Source: an uncultured Anaerolineae bacterium
GTDB taxonomy: Bacteria > Chloroflexota > Anaerolineae > J036 > Brachytrichaceae
Assembly: GCA_937959265.1 (NCBI GenBank)
Contig: CALGMA010000006.1
Location: 62,001 to 126,000 of the forward strand
Length of the DNA stretch: 64,000 nt
Direction of reading: 5' to 3'
Shown in pieces: positions 14,233 to 23,234 of the stretch (the stretch's first letter is position 1; each line of letters opens with the position of its first letter). Below the pieces are notes generated by a model. That model saw only the letters and a program-made list of their open reading frames with translations, was not told where the DNA came from and did not search any database. Both the position numbers and the translations under genes were made by a program.

Positions 14233-16767
14233 ATGTCTGCAATCACCGGACTCAGCGCCAGCCAGGTCGAGTCACGCCGGATTGCTGGCCAGACCAACCG
14301 CGTCGCACTTTCCACCAGCCGCCCTTACGCCGACATCATCAAGGCCAACGTCTTCCATCCCGTCAACATTGTGCTGTACGTCATCGGCGCGAGCATGGCG
14401 CTGGTGGGCGATGTGCGCAGCGCGGTGACTACCGTTGCGCTGGTGCTGTTCAACTCGGTGGTCGGCATCGTTCAGGAAGCGCGCGCCAAGCGCCAGCTCG
14501 ACGCCATCGCTCTGCTGGCGCGGACGAAGGTCGAGGTAATTCGCGACGGTCGGGCGCAGCAGGTGGATCCAAGCGAGCTAGTGTTGGGCGACGTGGTCGT
14601 CGTCCGCGCCGGCGACCAGATTCCGGTGGACGGACGCATCCTGGGCGAAGGGCGCATCGAGGTGGACGAATCGCCGCTCACCGGCGAATCTGACCTGATC
14701 CAGAAAGCCGCCGGCGATGAGGTGCTCTCCGGTAGCTTCTGCATTACCGGCCAGGCGCTGGTAGAAGCTACGCGCGTCGGCGAGCAAAGCTTCGCCAACG
14801 CGATCACCAAAGACGCGCGCGCCTTCAAGCAGGAATTCACTCCCCTGCAGCGCCAGGTCAACCGGCTGTTGCGCTTGCTGCTGCTGATCGTGCTCTTCTT
14901 CACGTTCACCGCCATCGTCGGCATCTTCGTGCTGAACGTTCCAATCCGCATCTGGCTGCAAATCCTGGCCGTGATCACCGGATCGGTCTCGGCCGGGCTG
15001 CTGGTGCTCATTACCCTCAACTACGCCTGGGGGGCGGCGCGCATTGGCCGCCAAGGCGCCCTCACCCAGCAGATGAACGCGGTCGAGTCGCTGAGCAACG
15101 TCACGGTGTTATGCACCGACAAGACCGGCACGCTTACCAACAACCAGATTCGATACCACGACGCCCATCCGCTGGGGATTACAAAGGATGAGTTGAAGGC
15201 GTTGCTGGGCGACTTTGCGGCCAGCGCCTCGACTCGCAACAAAACTAGCCTGGCGCTGGCCGAAGGCGTGCCCGGCGCTCAGCGCCCCGTCGCCGACGAG
15301 GTTCCGTTCTCCTCGGCGCGCAAGTGGTCAGGGCTGGCCTTCGACGATCCGGGCGACGATAACCGGCCGCCGCGTCGCGGTGCGTACGTGCTTGGCGCGC
15401 TAGAGATGCTGGAGCCGGCGCTCGTCGCCAGCGTGGATATGGCGACGCGCGAGGCCGTCCGGCAGGCTTCGGATCAAGGGCTGCGTGTGCTTGCCTTCGC
15501 CGGCAGCGCGCGGACGACGGCGCTGCACGACGCCTCCGGCGAGCCGGCGCTGCCTCCGCTGACGTTGCTCGGCCTGGTCACTTTCACCGACGAGCTGCGG
15601 CCGCACCTGGCCGAGACGCTGAAAGCCTTTGCGCGCAACGACGTGCGATTGAAGGTGATCTCCGGTGACAACCCGACCACCGTGGCGGCGCTGGCCCGCC
15701 AGGCCGGTCTAGTGGGCGATCTGAAGCCGGTGTCGGGGCCGGACCTGGCGGCCATGAGTCCGGCCGAATTCGCCCAGGCGGCAGCCGAAAGCACTATCTT
15801 CGGCCGCGTCTCGCCGCAGCAAAAGGAGGCGTTGGTGACCGCGCTGCGCGAGCAGGGCGAATACGTCGCGATGATCGGTGATGGTGTCAACGACGTGCTT
15901 TCGCTGAAGAAGGCCAACCTGGGCATCGCAATGGAGAGCGGCAGCACAGCGACGCGCTCGGTCGCAGCCATGATCCTACTGGGCGACTCGTTCGAGTCCA
16001 TGCCGACGGCGCTGGCCGAAGGGCAACGCATCGTGGCCAGCATCCACAACATCCTTAAGCTGTTCATGGCGACGGTGTTCGCGCTGCTGATGTTGATCCC
16101 GGCTATCGCCAGCCTGGAGATTGGGTTCCCCTTCACCGCGCTGCAAAACGTGTTGTTATCTTTCTTCACGCGCGGCGCGCCGCCATTTGTGCTGGCGCTG
16201 ACGGCGACGGGGGTGGCCGCGCGTCTGCAGCCCGACCTGAAGCGCGACTTGTTGCGCTTCACCCTGCCGGCCAGCATTCTGCTGTTCGCCTTCGGCCTGT
16301 TGATTTACACCGGCGCGTTTTTCGGCATCCAAAATGGCCTGGCGCAAGTCGCGGTCACGCCGGACATGCTGGCCGAGATGGAGCGCGTTCTTGAACTATC
16401 CCCCGGCGCGCTCACGCCCAGCGGGTTCAACCGAGCCGCGATGTCGCTCACTGCGCAGACCGCGCTGCTGACATTCTTCGTGCTGACAGGCGCATTGCTG
16501 ATGGTGTTCGCCCAGCCGCCGGTGAAGTGGCTGGCGGGTGGCGCCGAGGTCAACAAGACCTGGCTGCCGGCGCTGGCGGCAGTTGTGCTGGTCGTCGCGT
16601 ATGGCGCAATTTTGGTCATCCCTGGGCTGCGCAGCTTCTTCCAACTCGTCCCGCTGCCGGCCAGCTATTATCTGATTATCGTCGGCGCAACCCTCGCCTG
16701 GGCGGCGCTGCTGCAGCTTGCCTGGCGACGGCGCACCCTGGAGCGCTTCCTGGATTTGGAGCAGTAG
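14233..16767 (+). CDS. P-type cation-transporting ATPase, CtpE-like
   Basis: An 844-residue P-type ATPase. Actuator motif LTGES (about residue 155), phosphorylation motif CTDKTGTLTNN (about 296), ISGDNPTTVAALARQAG, and hinge MIGDGVNDVLSLKKA are all present, with about ten membrane helices and no N-terminal heavy-metal domain. The N-terminus (GLSASQVESRRIAGQTNRV, then IIKANVFHPVN) resembles mycobacterial CtpE, a Ca2+ importer. In helix M4 the usual PEGL motif reads SAGL (codons within 14983-15000), removing the Pro and acidic ligand. Ion specificity is therefore uncertain. It directly follows the Liv-like permease gene. Confidence 0.93.
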   Translation: MSAITGLSASQVESRRIAGQTNRVALSTSRPYADIIKANVFHPVNIVLYVIGASMALVGDVRSAVTTVALVLFNSVVGIVQEARAKRQLDAIALLARTKVEVIRDGRAQQVDPSELVLGDVVVVRAGDQIPVDGRILGEGRIEVDESPLTGESDLIQKAAGDEVLSGSFCITGQALVEATRVGEQSFANAITKDARAFKQEFTPLQRQVNRLLRLLLLIVLFFTFTAIVGIFVLNVPIRIWLQILAVITGSVSAGLLVLITLNYAWGAARIGRQGALTQQMNAVESLSNVTVLCTDKTGTLTNNQIRYHDAHPLGITKDELKALLGDFAASASTRNKTSLALAEGVPGAQRPVADEVPFSSARKWSGLAFDDPGDDNRPPRRGAYVLGALEMLEPALVASVDMATREAVRQASDQGLRVLAFAGSARTTALHDASGEPALPPLTLLGLVTFTDELRPHLAETLKAFARNDVRLKVISGDNPTTVAALARQAGLVGDLKPVSGPDLAAMSPAEFAQAAAESTIFGRVSPQQKEALVTALREQGEYVAMIGDGVNDVLSLKKANLGIAMESGSTATRSVAAMILLGDSFESMPTALAEGQRIVASIHNILKLFMATVFALLMLIPAIASLEIGFPFTALQNVLLSFFTRGAPPFVLALTATGVAARLQPDLKRDLLRFTLPASILLFAFGLLIYTGAFFGIQNGLAQVAVTPDMLAEMERVLELSPGALTPSGFNRAAMSLTAQTALLTFFVLTGALLMVFAQPPVKWLAGGAEVNKTWLPALAAVVLVVAYGAILVIPGLRSFFQLVPLPASYYLIIVGATLAWAALLQLAWRRRTLERFLDLEQ

Positions 16768-16809
16768 ACGCCCGATTAGTCACACCGGTGCGCTTCTCGA
16801 CACGCCGCG

Positions 16810-18189
16810 TCACGCCCCATACCGAAACTCGCGCGCGGTGCTGCGGAAGCTGCGCACCATCAGCCAGGCCATTATCGGCGTGCCGATCACGAACATGCTC
16901 CATACCGCGATCAGCCCGCCGCCTACTGTGCTCACGGCCAGAGCCGCCAGGCCGGTGATCGCCCACAGGCCGCCGCCGAAGATGGCCAGCGGGATGCGCG
17001 TGTTGCCCATGCCGCGCAAGCCGCCGGCCGCCACGAATAGGATCGCCAGCGGCGGCATGCTGAAAGCCATCACCCGCAGCGCATTCACGCCGGCGCGCAC
17101 CACCGCCGGGTCATCGGTGAACGCCTGTAGCACCTGCGGCGCGAAGACGAACAGGATCAAGCCGAAGCTGCTCATCCAGATCAGCGCCCATTCTGCTGCA
17201 ATGCGCACAGCCGCCTCGCCTTCGCGGATGTTGCGCGCGCCCACACTCTGGCCGACCAGCGCCGTGGCCGCAATCGCGAAGCCGAAGCCGGGCAGAAAGG
17301 CCAGCGCCAAGGCGTTGACGGCGATGCGGTTGGCAGCCAGCATCGCCGTGCCCAGTTGCCCGACGATGATCGTGAGCACGAAGAACGCGCCGCTGGCCAG
17401 AATTTGCTCCAGCGCCGCCGGCACACCGATGGACAGCACGCCTCTGGCGACCATCGTATTAGGCCGCCACAGGCCCGGCCCGCCAATGCGAATGCCGTTG
17501 CGCCCACGCCATAGCACGATCAGCAGGATGGCAAGCGCAACAGCGCGCGCAATGAACGAAGCCCACGCGCTGCCGACCGGGCCGAGTTCGGGCAGCCCCA
17601 GCCGCCCGAAGATCAACGCCCACGTGAGCGGGATGTTGATCAGGTTGGCGATGGTGGTGACGATCAGCGGTGTGCGCGAGTCACCTGCGCCGCGCAATAC
17701 GCCGCTGCCGATGAACAGGCCGATTAGCACGACCACCGTGCCCATCGTCACTTGCATGTAGCTCACGCCGATCCCGGCAGCAGCCGGCTCCATGCCGAAC
17801 AGGCCGATGACCGGCCCGGCCGCCCACAGGCCGGCCAGCGCCAGCGGGATAGAGATGATGAGGCTCCACAGGAGCGACTGGCGGGCCAGGTTGTTGGCGC
17901 GCGAGTAGTCGCGCGCGCCGACTGCCTGCGCCACTAGCACCGATGCGCCAATGGACAGCGCCGAAAGCGCCGACAACAGGAACTGCATCACCTGCACGGC
18001 GGCACCCACGCCGGCCAGCGCCAACGCGCTAATGGCGAGCTGGGCCACCAGCCATGTATCCACGATGCCGAGCAATGTTTCGAGGAAATTCTCGGCGATC
18101 ACCGGCCAGGCCAGGGCGAACACGCGCCGGCGCAATCCAGGCACGCCGACGCGCGCAGGGACTTCGATCGTCTCTTCGACAGCAGACAA
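16810..18189 (-). CDS. MATE-family multidrug/toxin efflux transporter
   Basis: A 459-residue, 12-helix membrane protein with the two pseudo-symmetric MATE halves. Characteristic segments are LAWPVIAENFLETLLGIVDT, ASVLVAQAVGARDYSRA and, in the second half, GFGFAIAATALVGQSVGARN. MATE proteins export drugs or metabolites using Na+ or H+ gradients. The start is TTG at 18189 with GAGG about ten bases upstream. It lies downstream of a sugar ABC transporter on the same strand, separated by 111 bp holding an imperfect hairpin. It converges with the P-type ATPase gene. Confidence 0.93.
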   Translation of the reverse strand: MSAVEETIEVPARVGVPGLRRRVFALAWPVIAENFLETLLGIVDTWLVAQLAISALALAGVGAAVQVMQFLLSALSALSIGASVLVAQAVGARDYSRANNLARQSLLWSLIISIPLALAGLWAAGPVIGLFGMEPAAAGIGVSYMQVTMGTVVVLIGLFIGSGVLRGAGDSRTPLIVTTIANLINIPLTWALIFGRLGLPELGPVGSAWASFIARAVALAILLIVLWRGRNGIRIGGPGLWRPNTMVARGVLSIGVPAALEQILASGAFFVLTIIVGQLGTAMLAANRIAVNALALAFLPGFGFAIAATALVGQSVGARNIREGEAAVRIAAEWALIWMSSFGLILFVFAPQVLQAFTDDPAVVRAGVNALRVMAFSMPPLAILFVAAGGLRGMGNTRIPLAIFGGGLWAITGLAALAVSTVGGGLIAVWSMFVIGTPIMAWLMVRSFRSTAREFRYGA

Positions 18190-18246
18190 GGGTCACGTCC
18201 TCAAAGGGGAGATGGGCGCATCATACCCGCACAGCATCGTGAGGAG

Positions 18247-18274
18247 ACCCCAAGGGCTTCGACACCCCTGGGGT
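18247..18274 (-). promoter_or_regulatory. Imperfect hairpin between sugar permease and MATE genes
   Basis: ACCCCAAGGG (18247-18256) pairs with CCCCTGGGGT (18265-18274) with one mismatch and an 8-base loop. There is no downstream T-run, so it is not a convincing intrinsic terminator. Confidence 0.4.
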
Positions 18275-18300
18275 AGCAGTTTCGGCCGTTGGCCGGCGCG

Positions 18301-19185
18301 TCATAGCTTGATCGCGCCTTCGGTGAGCCCCTTGAAATACAGGCGCTGCGCCAGTGCAAAGATTAACACGCCCGGCACGATCACCAGCGTGTATGCAGCA
18401 GCGAGGCGCGGCCATGAGAATTGGCCCACGCCGCCGAATGCGCGCGCCAGAACCACGATCAGCGTGCGTTTGCTCTGGTCATTGGTCAACGTCGCTGCAA
18501 ACAGATACTCGCCCCATGCCGTGACGAAGTTGATGATGATGAGCACCACGAGGCCGTTGGTGATCAAGGGCAGCATCACGAAGAACAACGACTGCCAGGC
18601 GTTACAACCATCCATCCGTGCCGCTTCAGCCAGTTCGCCCGGTATCTGCTCGAAGATGCCGCGCATCACAAGGATGCTGATAGCCAGGTTGAGCGTGACG
18701 TAGGGAAGGATCAATCCCCATACGGAATTGAGCAACCCAACCGAGCGCTGGATTTCGTAGATGGGAATGAGGGACAGCAGGCGCGTGGGAAAGAACAACG
18801 TCGCCGTGCAAATCGTGATCACCAAGGCTCGCCCCGGCGTCTTGAGGTGCACCAACGCGTAACCCGCGAGCACCGCACAAATGCTGGTCACGACGATTGA
18901 CCCGATCGTCACGATCAGACTATTCGTCAGGTTCTGAGTCAACTGCGGCATGCGCGTGAGCACATAATCATAGTGACTCAGCGTCAATGGTTCGGTTGGC
19001 AGGAGTGCGCCGCTGTACGCGTCGGGGAGTGACTTGACGGACAGCAGCATGATCCAGGCGATGGGTAGCACGACAATGAGCACGAAGAGATTGATGATGA
19101 CGTGACGCAGCACTGTGCTGGCCCGTATGCGCAGCCTGCGGCGTGAACGCGAGCGAGTAGTTGGCTGGCTGATGGTAGCTTGCAT
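18301..19185 (-). CDS. Carbohydrate ABC transporter permease (MalG/CUT1 type)
   Basis: A 294-residue permease with six predicted helices. The cytoplasmic EAA loop reads GELAEAARMDGCNAWQSLFF followed by LPLI, the docking site for the shared ATPase. A basic N-terminus precedes the first helix. It lies 13 bp after the partner permease gene, in a three-gene set with a binding protein. No ATP-binding subunit is encoded nearby, as often seen for CUT1 systems that share one MsmK/UgpC-type ATPase. The substrate is presumably an oligosaccharide or glycoside; it is not identifiable. Confidence 0.93.
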   Translation of the reverse strand: MQATISQPTTRSRSRRRLRIRASTVLRHVIINLFVLIVVLPIAWIMLLSVKSLPDAYSGALLPTEPLTLSHYDYVLTRMPQLTQNLTNSLIVTIGSIVVTSICAVLAGYALVHLKTPGRALVITICTATLFFPTRLLSLIPIYEIQRSVGLLNSVWGLILPYVTLNLAISILVMRGIFEQIPGELAEAARMDGCNAWQSLFFVMLPLITNGLVVLIIINFVTAWGEYLFAATLTNDQSKRTLIVVLARAFGGVGQFSWPRLAAAYTLVIVPGVLIFALAQRLYFKGLTEGAIKL

Positions 19186-19198
19186 GATCGCGGCTAAT

Positions 19199-20134
19199 CT
19201 ACTTGTCGTCCCGGTTACGAAACAGCCACAACAAGAGTGCAGTGACGCTCAACGTGCCGATTGCTCCCAACCACCCGATAGATGCGGCGTAACCCTGGAG
19301 CCATTCGCCGATCTGGAAAGCCAGGTCATACATGTAGACCGTCCAGGTGTAAGTCGGCAGGGCACGATTGAAACCGCCGAAGATCAGATATTCTTCGATC
19401 ACAGCCATGGCGGTGCCGAAGCGTAAAATAACCAGCACGGCCAGAATGGGGCGGAGCCGTGGCAGTGTGACATGCCAGAAAACCTGCCACTCGTTGGCGC
19501 CATCTATGCGCGCTGCTTCGGCGAAGTCCTTGGGGATGGCAGCCAAGCCGGCCAGAAAGAGCATCGTGTGGTAACCCAATCCCCACCACCATTCGAAGAA
19601 AGCGACGGCAGGGATGACCAAGCTTGGGTTACCTACCCACTGCGGCGCATTCTCGCGTGTGAAGATGCCCAACACGTCCACCAGCACCGTATTGATCGGC
19701 CCGATCTCGTAGTTGTAAAGCAGCCGCCACATCACGAAGATCATCGGCCCGGGAATGACGGCGGGGATGAGAAGAACGATGTGATAGAACGTGCTCAACG
19801 GACGCGACTGAACGCGGTCTACCAGCACGGCGACGATGAGCGGCAGGATGATCATGCCCGGCAGGAAGACGAGCGTAAACACCGCCGCACGCATCAACCC
19901 GGTCGCAACCATCGGGTCGGCCAGGGCGAATTGATAGTTTTGCAGGCCGATGAAGTTGGCCGGCGCCTGGCGCAAAAAACGATAGTCCGTAAAACTGAGC
20001 CATAGCGTCCGCACAATCGGATACAGCATGTATCCGACGAAGAAAAGGGTAGCGGGGACGAGGAAAATCCAGTTTCCCCATCCCCGCGCGTGAAGCGGCG
20101 CATGGCGCACCGAGCGAACAGGGACTGCCGCCAT
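19199..20134 (-). CDS. Carbohydrate ABC transporter permease (MalF/UgpA/CUT1 type)
   Basis: A 311-residue permease with six predicted helices and the EAA loop KDFAEAARIDGANEWQVFWH followed by TLPRLRPI. The N-terminal WIFLVPATLFFVGYMLYPIV helix is typical of UgpA/MsmF proteins. Its ATG directly abuts the stop codon of the binding-protein gene, so translation is probably coupled. It pairs with the MalG-type permease downstream. Confidence 0.93.
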   Translation of the reverse strand: MAAVPVRSVRHAPLHARGWGNWIFLVPATLFFVGYMLYPIVRTLWLSFTDYRFLRQAPANFIGLQNYQFALADPMVATGLMRAAVFTLVFLPGMIILPLIVAVLVDRVQSRPLSTFYHIVLLIPAVIPGPMIFVMWRLLYNYEIGPINTVLVDVLGIFTRENAPQWVGNPSLVIPAVAFFEWWWGLGYHTMLFLAGLAAIPKDFAEAARIDGANEWQVFWHVTLPRLRPILAVLVILRFGTAMAVIEEYLIFGGFNRALPTYTWTVYMYDLAFQIGEWLQGYAASIGWLGAIGTLSVTALLLWLFRNRDDK

Positions 20135-21514
20135 CTACGCTGCTTTCTTCAGCTCCTCAGTGACTGCATCCATGCACTGCTGCATGACAGCCTTCGCGTC
20201 TTTCTCCTCACCCGTCAAAAACTTGTCGTAGAACGGGCGCGCGATCTGGAACTGCTTCAGGCCGAACAAATGATTCGTGATCGCTTTGGCAATCGGCAGT
20301 TGGCCGTAGATCGTGTTCACCGCTTCGGGCAACCACTCGGGACGATTCTCGCCCCATGCTTTGTAGATGCTGGTATAGGGCGGCAGTTGCACCGGATGGC
20401 CGGACGGCGTGCCTACGATGCTATCCTTCCAGATCTGCATGTCGTAGGTGATCTTCTTCATGTATTCCGCTGCTTTCTCCTTGTTCTTGCCATAGGTGAA
20501 CAGGCACGCGCCGGTTGTCCAGAATACCGTGCTGCCTTCGCCGTTGGGGAACTTAGGCAAGGGCCCGATCTTGAGTTGCTGCGGATCCTTCCAGTTAGCT
20601 GCCATGCGGTAGGGCGCGTTGAAGTACTTGAAGTAGAACCCCGTCTTCTCCGCAGCGAAGGCAACCTCGTCAGGGGTGCCGTTGACGCCACCATCGGTCG
20701 CGCCCGGTTCGAGCAAGTTAGCCGGACCGTAATCTTTCAGCTTCTTCATCATCACCAACGCCTCGACAGCAGCTTCGTTGGTAAAATCGAATCGCCCCTC
20801 TTCGGTGTATACCTTGGTGCTGAGGCTGTGCGTAATCGGAGCCAACGAGCGCCAACCTTGGGGATCGTACACGACGCCATATGGCGCAGCTTTGCTTTCG
20901 ACAATTGCCGCAGCAGCCGCAAGCACATCATCCCAGGTCTTGGGCATGTCGGCCACCCCAGCCTTGTCAGTGATGCCGCTGTGCCGACCCATGCCGGTAA
21001 TGTCGAGCAAGAACGGCCAGCTATAGAGTTTGCCGTCCACGGTGCATTCTTCGCGGATGGAAGGGATGATGTCGTCAAGCACGTCTTTAGGAATGTAGTT
21101 GTCCCATGGTTCGATCACGCCAGCATGAATGAGCTGCGTCATTTCGACGAAGGGGGTCATGCCGACATAGACATCCCACGTGCTCTCCTTGTTTTTGGCC
21201 TCGGCCACGAATCGCTCGATGCCAAACCCTTCAACCGGCGCGATCTCCGCCTTCACGCCCGGCGAAGTGTTGTTGACCTCGGTCAGATGTGGGTGCAAAT
21301 CAATGATCCACTGATAGAAAGTAGGCGTGAGCGGGCGCTCCCCGGATATCACGGCCGGCGCTGCCGGCGCCGCGGGTGCAGCAGCATCGGGGGCAGCCGG
21401 CGGTCCTGAAGGCGGCGGAGCAGCACACGCAGCCAAAGCCGCAGTGCCTCCCACCACGGCTGAGGCCCTGAGGAATTGACGGCGGTTGAACTTCTTGTTC
21501 GCTAGCGATGACAT
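20135..21514 (-). CDS. Sugar ABC transporter substrate-binding lipoprotein (family 1), Tat-exported
   Basis: A 459-residue family 1 solute-binding protein. The N-terminus FNRRQFLRAS is a twin-arginine signal, followed by a lipobox ending AAC and an Ala/Pro-rich linker, so it is a Tat-exported lipoprotein. The mature part contains the usual family blocks (IERFVAEAKNKESTWDVYVG, KMKKLKDYG-like helix, GPLPKFPNGEG). A strong AGGAGG ribosome-binding site lies just upstream of the ATG. It is the first gene of the operon with two permeases and has a clear promoter about 140 bp upstream. Confidence 0.93.
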   Translation of the reverse strand: MSSLANKKFNRRQFLRASAVVGGTAALAACAAPPPSGPPAAPDAAAPAAPAAPAVISGERPLTPTFYQWIIDLHPHLTEVNNTSPGVKAEIAPVEGFGIERFVAEAKNKESTWDVYVGMTPFVEMTQLIHAGVIEPWDNYIPKDVLDDIIPSIREECTVDGKLYSWPFLLDITGMGRHSGITDKAGVADMPKTWDDVLAAAAAIVESKAAPYGVVYDPQGWRSLAPITHSLSTKVYTEEGRFDFTNEAAVEALVMMKKLKDYGPANLLEPGATDGGVNGTPDEVAFAAEKTGFYFKYFNAPYRMAANWKDPQQLKIGPLPKFPNGEGSTVFWTTGACLFTYGKNKEKAAEYMKKITYDMQIWKDSIVGTPSGHPVQLPPYTSIYKAWGENRPEWLPEAVNTIYGQLPIAKAITNHLFGLKQFQIARPFYDKFLTGEEKDAKAVMQQCMDAVTEELKKAA

Positions 21515-21653
21515 ATCGAAACCTCCTGGTAAAATGATTAGGTCTCTTCAGATAGATGATCGGGTCTCACCTGAAAATCACGCTCGTGTTTCTGAAATGG
21601 CGAACCGAAGCACGTACTACGATGGTGGCGAAGCATCACGCACGTAGCGTAGG

Positions 21654-21681
21654 ATTGTAGTAACCTCCGCGAGGATGTCAA
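21654..21681 (-). promoter_or_regulatory. Sigma-70-type promoter of the sugar ABC operon, with palindrome in spacer
   Basis: On the minus strand TTGACA (21676-21681), a 16-bp spacer, then TACAAT (21654-21659). This predicts transcription starting near 21647 and a leader of about 130 bases before the ATG at 21514. The spacer contains CCTCCGCGAGG (21664-21674), a near-perfect inverted repeat that could be an operator. Confidence 0.72.
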
Positions 21682-21764
21682 AATCGGCGGCTAATATCGC
21701 GTACTGCGGCTTTGGGACGCACGCCGGCCAATCGCCCATGACGCTATGCACCCCATTTTGGCTC

Positions 21765-21770
21765 TAGAAT
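21765..21770 (+). promoter_or_regulatory. Putative -10 box (TAGAAT) of cystathionine beta-synthase gene
   Basis: TAGAAT ends seven bases before the ATG at 21778 and no ribosome-binding site is present, suggesting a leaderless transcript. Confidence 0.45.
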
Positions 21771-21777
21771 ACCGCGC

Positions 21778-23175
21778 ATGAAGAATTATCCCGACGTGCG
21801 CGATTCGATTGTGGACACGATCGGTCGCACACCGCTCGTGCGGCTGCACAAGGTGACCCGCGGCGTCGCGCCGGACGTGCTGGCGAAGGTCGAGTATTTC
21901 AATCCCGGCGGCAGCGTCAAGGATCGCATCGGCATCGCGATCATCGAGGACGCCGAACGCGCGGGGAAGCTCAAACCGGGCGGCACGATCGTCGAGGCCA
22001 CCAGCGGCAACACCGGCGTCGGCCTCGCCATCGCAGCAGCGGTAAAGGGTTACAAGTGCATCTTCGTCATGCCCGACAAGATGAGCGACGAGAAGATCCG
22101 CACCCTGCGCGCTTACGGCGCCAAGGTGGTGATCACGCCGACGGCGGTGGACAAGGATGATCCCCGCAGCTACTACAAAGTGGCCGAGCGACTGGTGCGC
22201 GAGACGCCCAACGCCATCCTGGGCAATCAGTATCACAATCCGGCCAACCCGGCCATCCACTACGCCACTACCGGGCCGGAGATCTGGGAGCAGACCGGCG
22301 GCCAGATTGACGTCTTCGTCGCCGGCATGGGCACTGGCGGCACGATCACCGGCGTGGCGCGCTATCTGCGCGAGCGCAAGCCGGACATTAAGATCGTCGG
22401 CGTGGATGTGGCCGGCTCATTGCTGCTCGACACCTGGAAGCAGGGCAAAGTGCCCGAACACCCCATCCTCAAGACCTACAAGCTGGAGGGCATCGGCGAA
22501 GACTTCATCCCCAGCACGCTCGACTTGGGCGTGTGCGATCTGGTGGTGCAGGTGAACGACCGCGAGTCGTTCCTGATGGCGCGGCGCATCGTGCGCGAAG
22601 AGGGCATCTTCGTCGGCGGCTCGTGCGGCGCGGCAGTCGCCGGCGCGCTGAAGGCAATCCCCCAGCTTGGATTAACTGCCAATCACACTGTGGTGGTGCT
22701 GCTGCCGGACAACGGCGCGCGTTACCTCACCAAGTTCTTCGACGACAACTGGATGCGCGAGAACGGCTTTTTGAACACCGATTGGAATCAGGGCACAGTG
22801 GGGGATTTCATCCAGGCCAGCCCGCTGCGGCCGGTGGTCACAGCGCGCGCCGGAGAGACGCTGAGCGCGGTGATCAAGCGCATGAAGCAGCACGACTTCT
22901 CACAACTGCCGGTCGTCAACGGTGATGGCAAGCTGCAGGGCATGGTGAGCGAGAGCGACATCTTGAACTACATGCTGGATAACTCGCACGCGTCGTTCGA
23001 CGAGGTGACGATCACCGCGCTGATTCGCGAAGCCGCCACGGTGAACGAGAGCACCCCGCTCAACTCATTGAGCGACATCCTGCAAAAGGCGAAGGCGGCC
23101 GTGTTGGTGGATCAAGACCATCGCGTGAACGGCGTGATCACCATGATGGACGTGATTGACTTTCTGGCAGCTTGA
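21778..23175 (+). CDS. cbs: Cystathionine beta-synthase (PLP fold type II + CBS domain pair)
   Basis: A 465-residue protein. The N-terminal ~330 residues are a PLP-dependent beta-family enzyme, with the Schiff-base Lys48 in FNPGGSVKDRIG, the substrate loop EATSGNTGVGLAIA and the PLP phosphate loop GTGGTITGVARYL. The C-terminal ~120 residues form a CBS (Bateman) domain pair: RAGETLSAVIKRMKQHDFSQ then QGMVSESDIL, and VLVDQDHRVNGVITMMDVID. This matches cystathionine beta-synthase, which condenses serine and homocysteine; O-acetylserine sulfhydrylases lack the tandem CBS domains. No heme-binding N-terminus is present. No other sulfur-amino-acid gene is adjacent. Confidence 0.92.
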   Translation: MKNYPDVRDSIVDTIGRTPLVRLHKVTRGVAPDVLAKVEYFNPGGSVKDRIGIAIIEDAERAGKLKPGGTIVEATSGNTGVGLAIAAAVKGYKCIFVMPDKMSDEKIRTLRAYGAKVVITPTAVDKDDPRSYYKVAERLVRETPNAILGNQYHNPANPAIHYATTGPEIWEQTGGQIDVFVAGMGTGGTITGVARYLRERKPDIKIVGVDVAGSLLLDTWKQGKVPEHPILKTYKLEGIGEDFIPSTLDLGVCDLVVQVNDRESFLMARRIVREEGIFVGGSCGAAVAGALKAIPQLGLTANHTVVVLLPDNGARYLTKFFDDNWMRENGFLNTDWNQGTVGDFIQASPLRPVVTARAGETLSAVIKRMKQHDFSQLPVVNGDGKLQGMVSESDILNYMLDNSHASFDEVTITALIREAATVNESTPLNSLSDILQKAKAAVLVDQDHRVNGVITMMDVIDFLAA

Positions 23176-23234
23176 GGGCGTGTTGAGCTGAGCGTTCAAG
23201 CAAGCGGCGCAAAACGAAGCCTTCCCATCCGCCT

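Noticed and set aside
18247..18274. Intrinsic terminator between sugar permease and MATE genes
   Set aside because: A stem exists but has a mismatch and no T-run on either side.
21515..21777. SAM riboswitch before cystathionine beta-synthase
   Set aside because: No fitting paired elements; the -10-like box sits seven bases before the ATG, leaving no leader.
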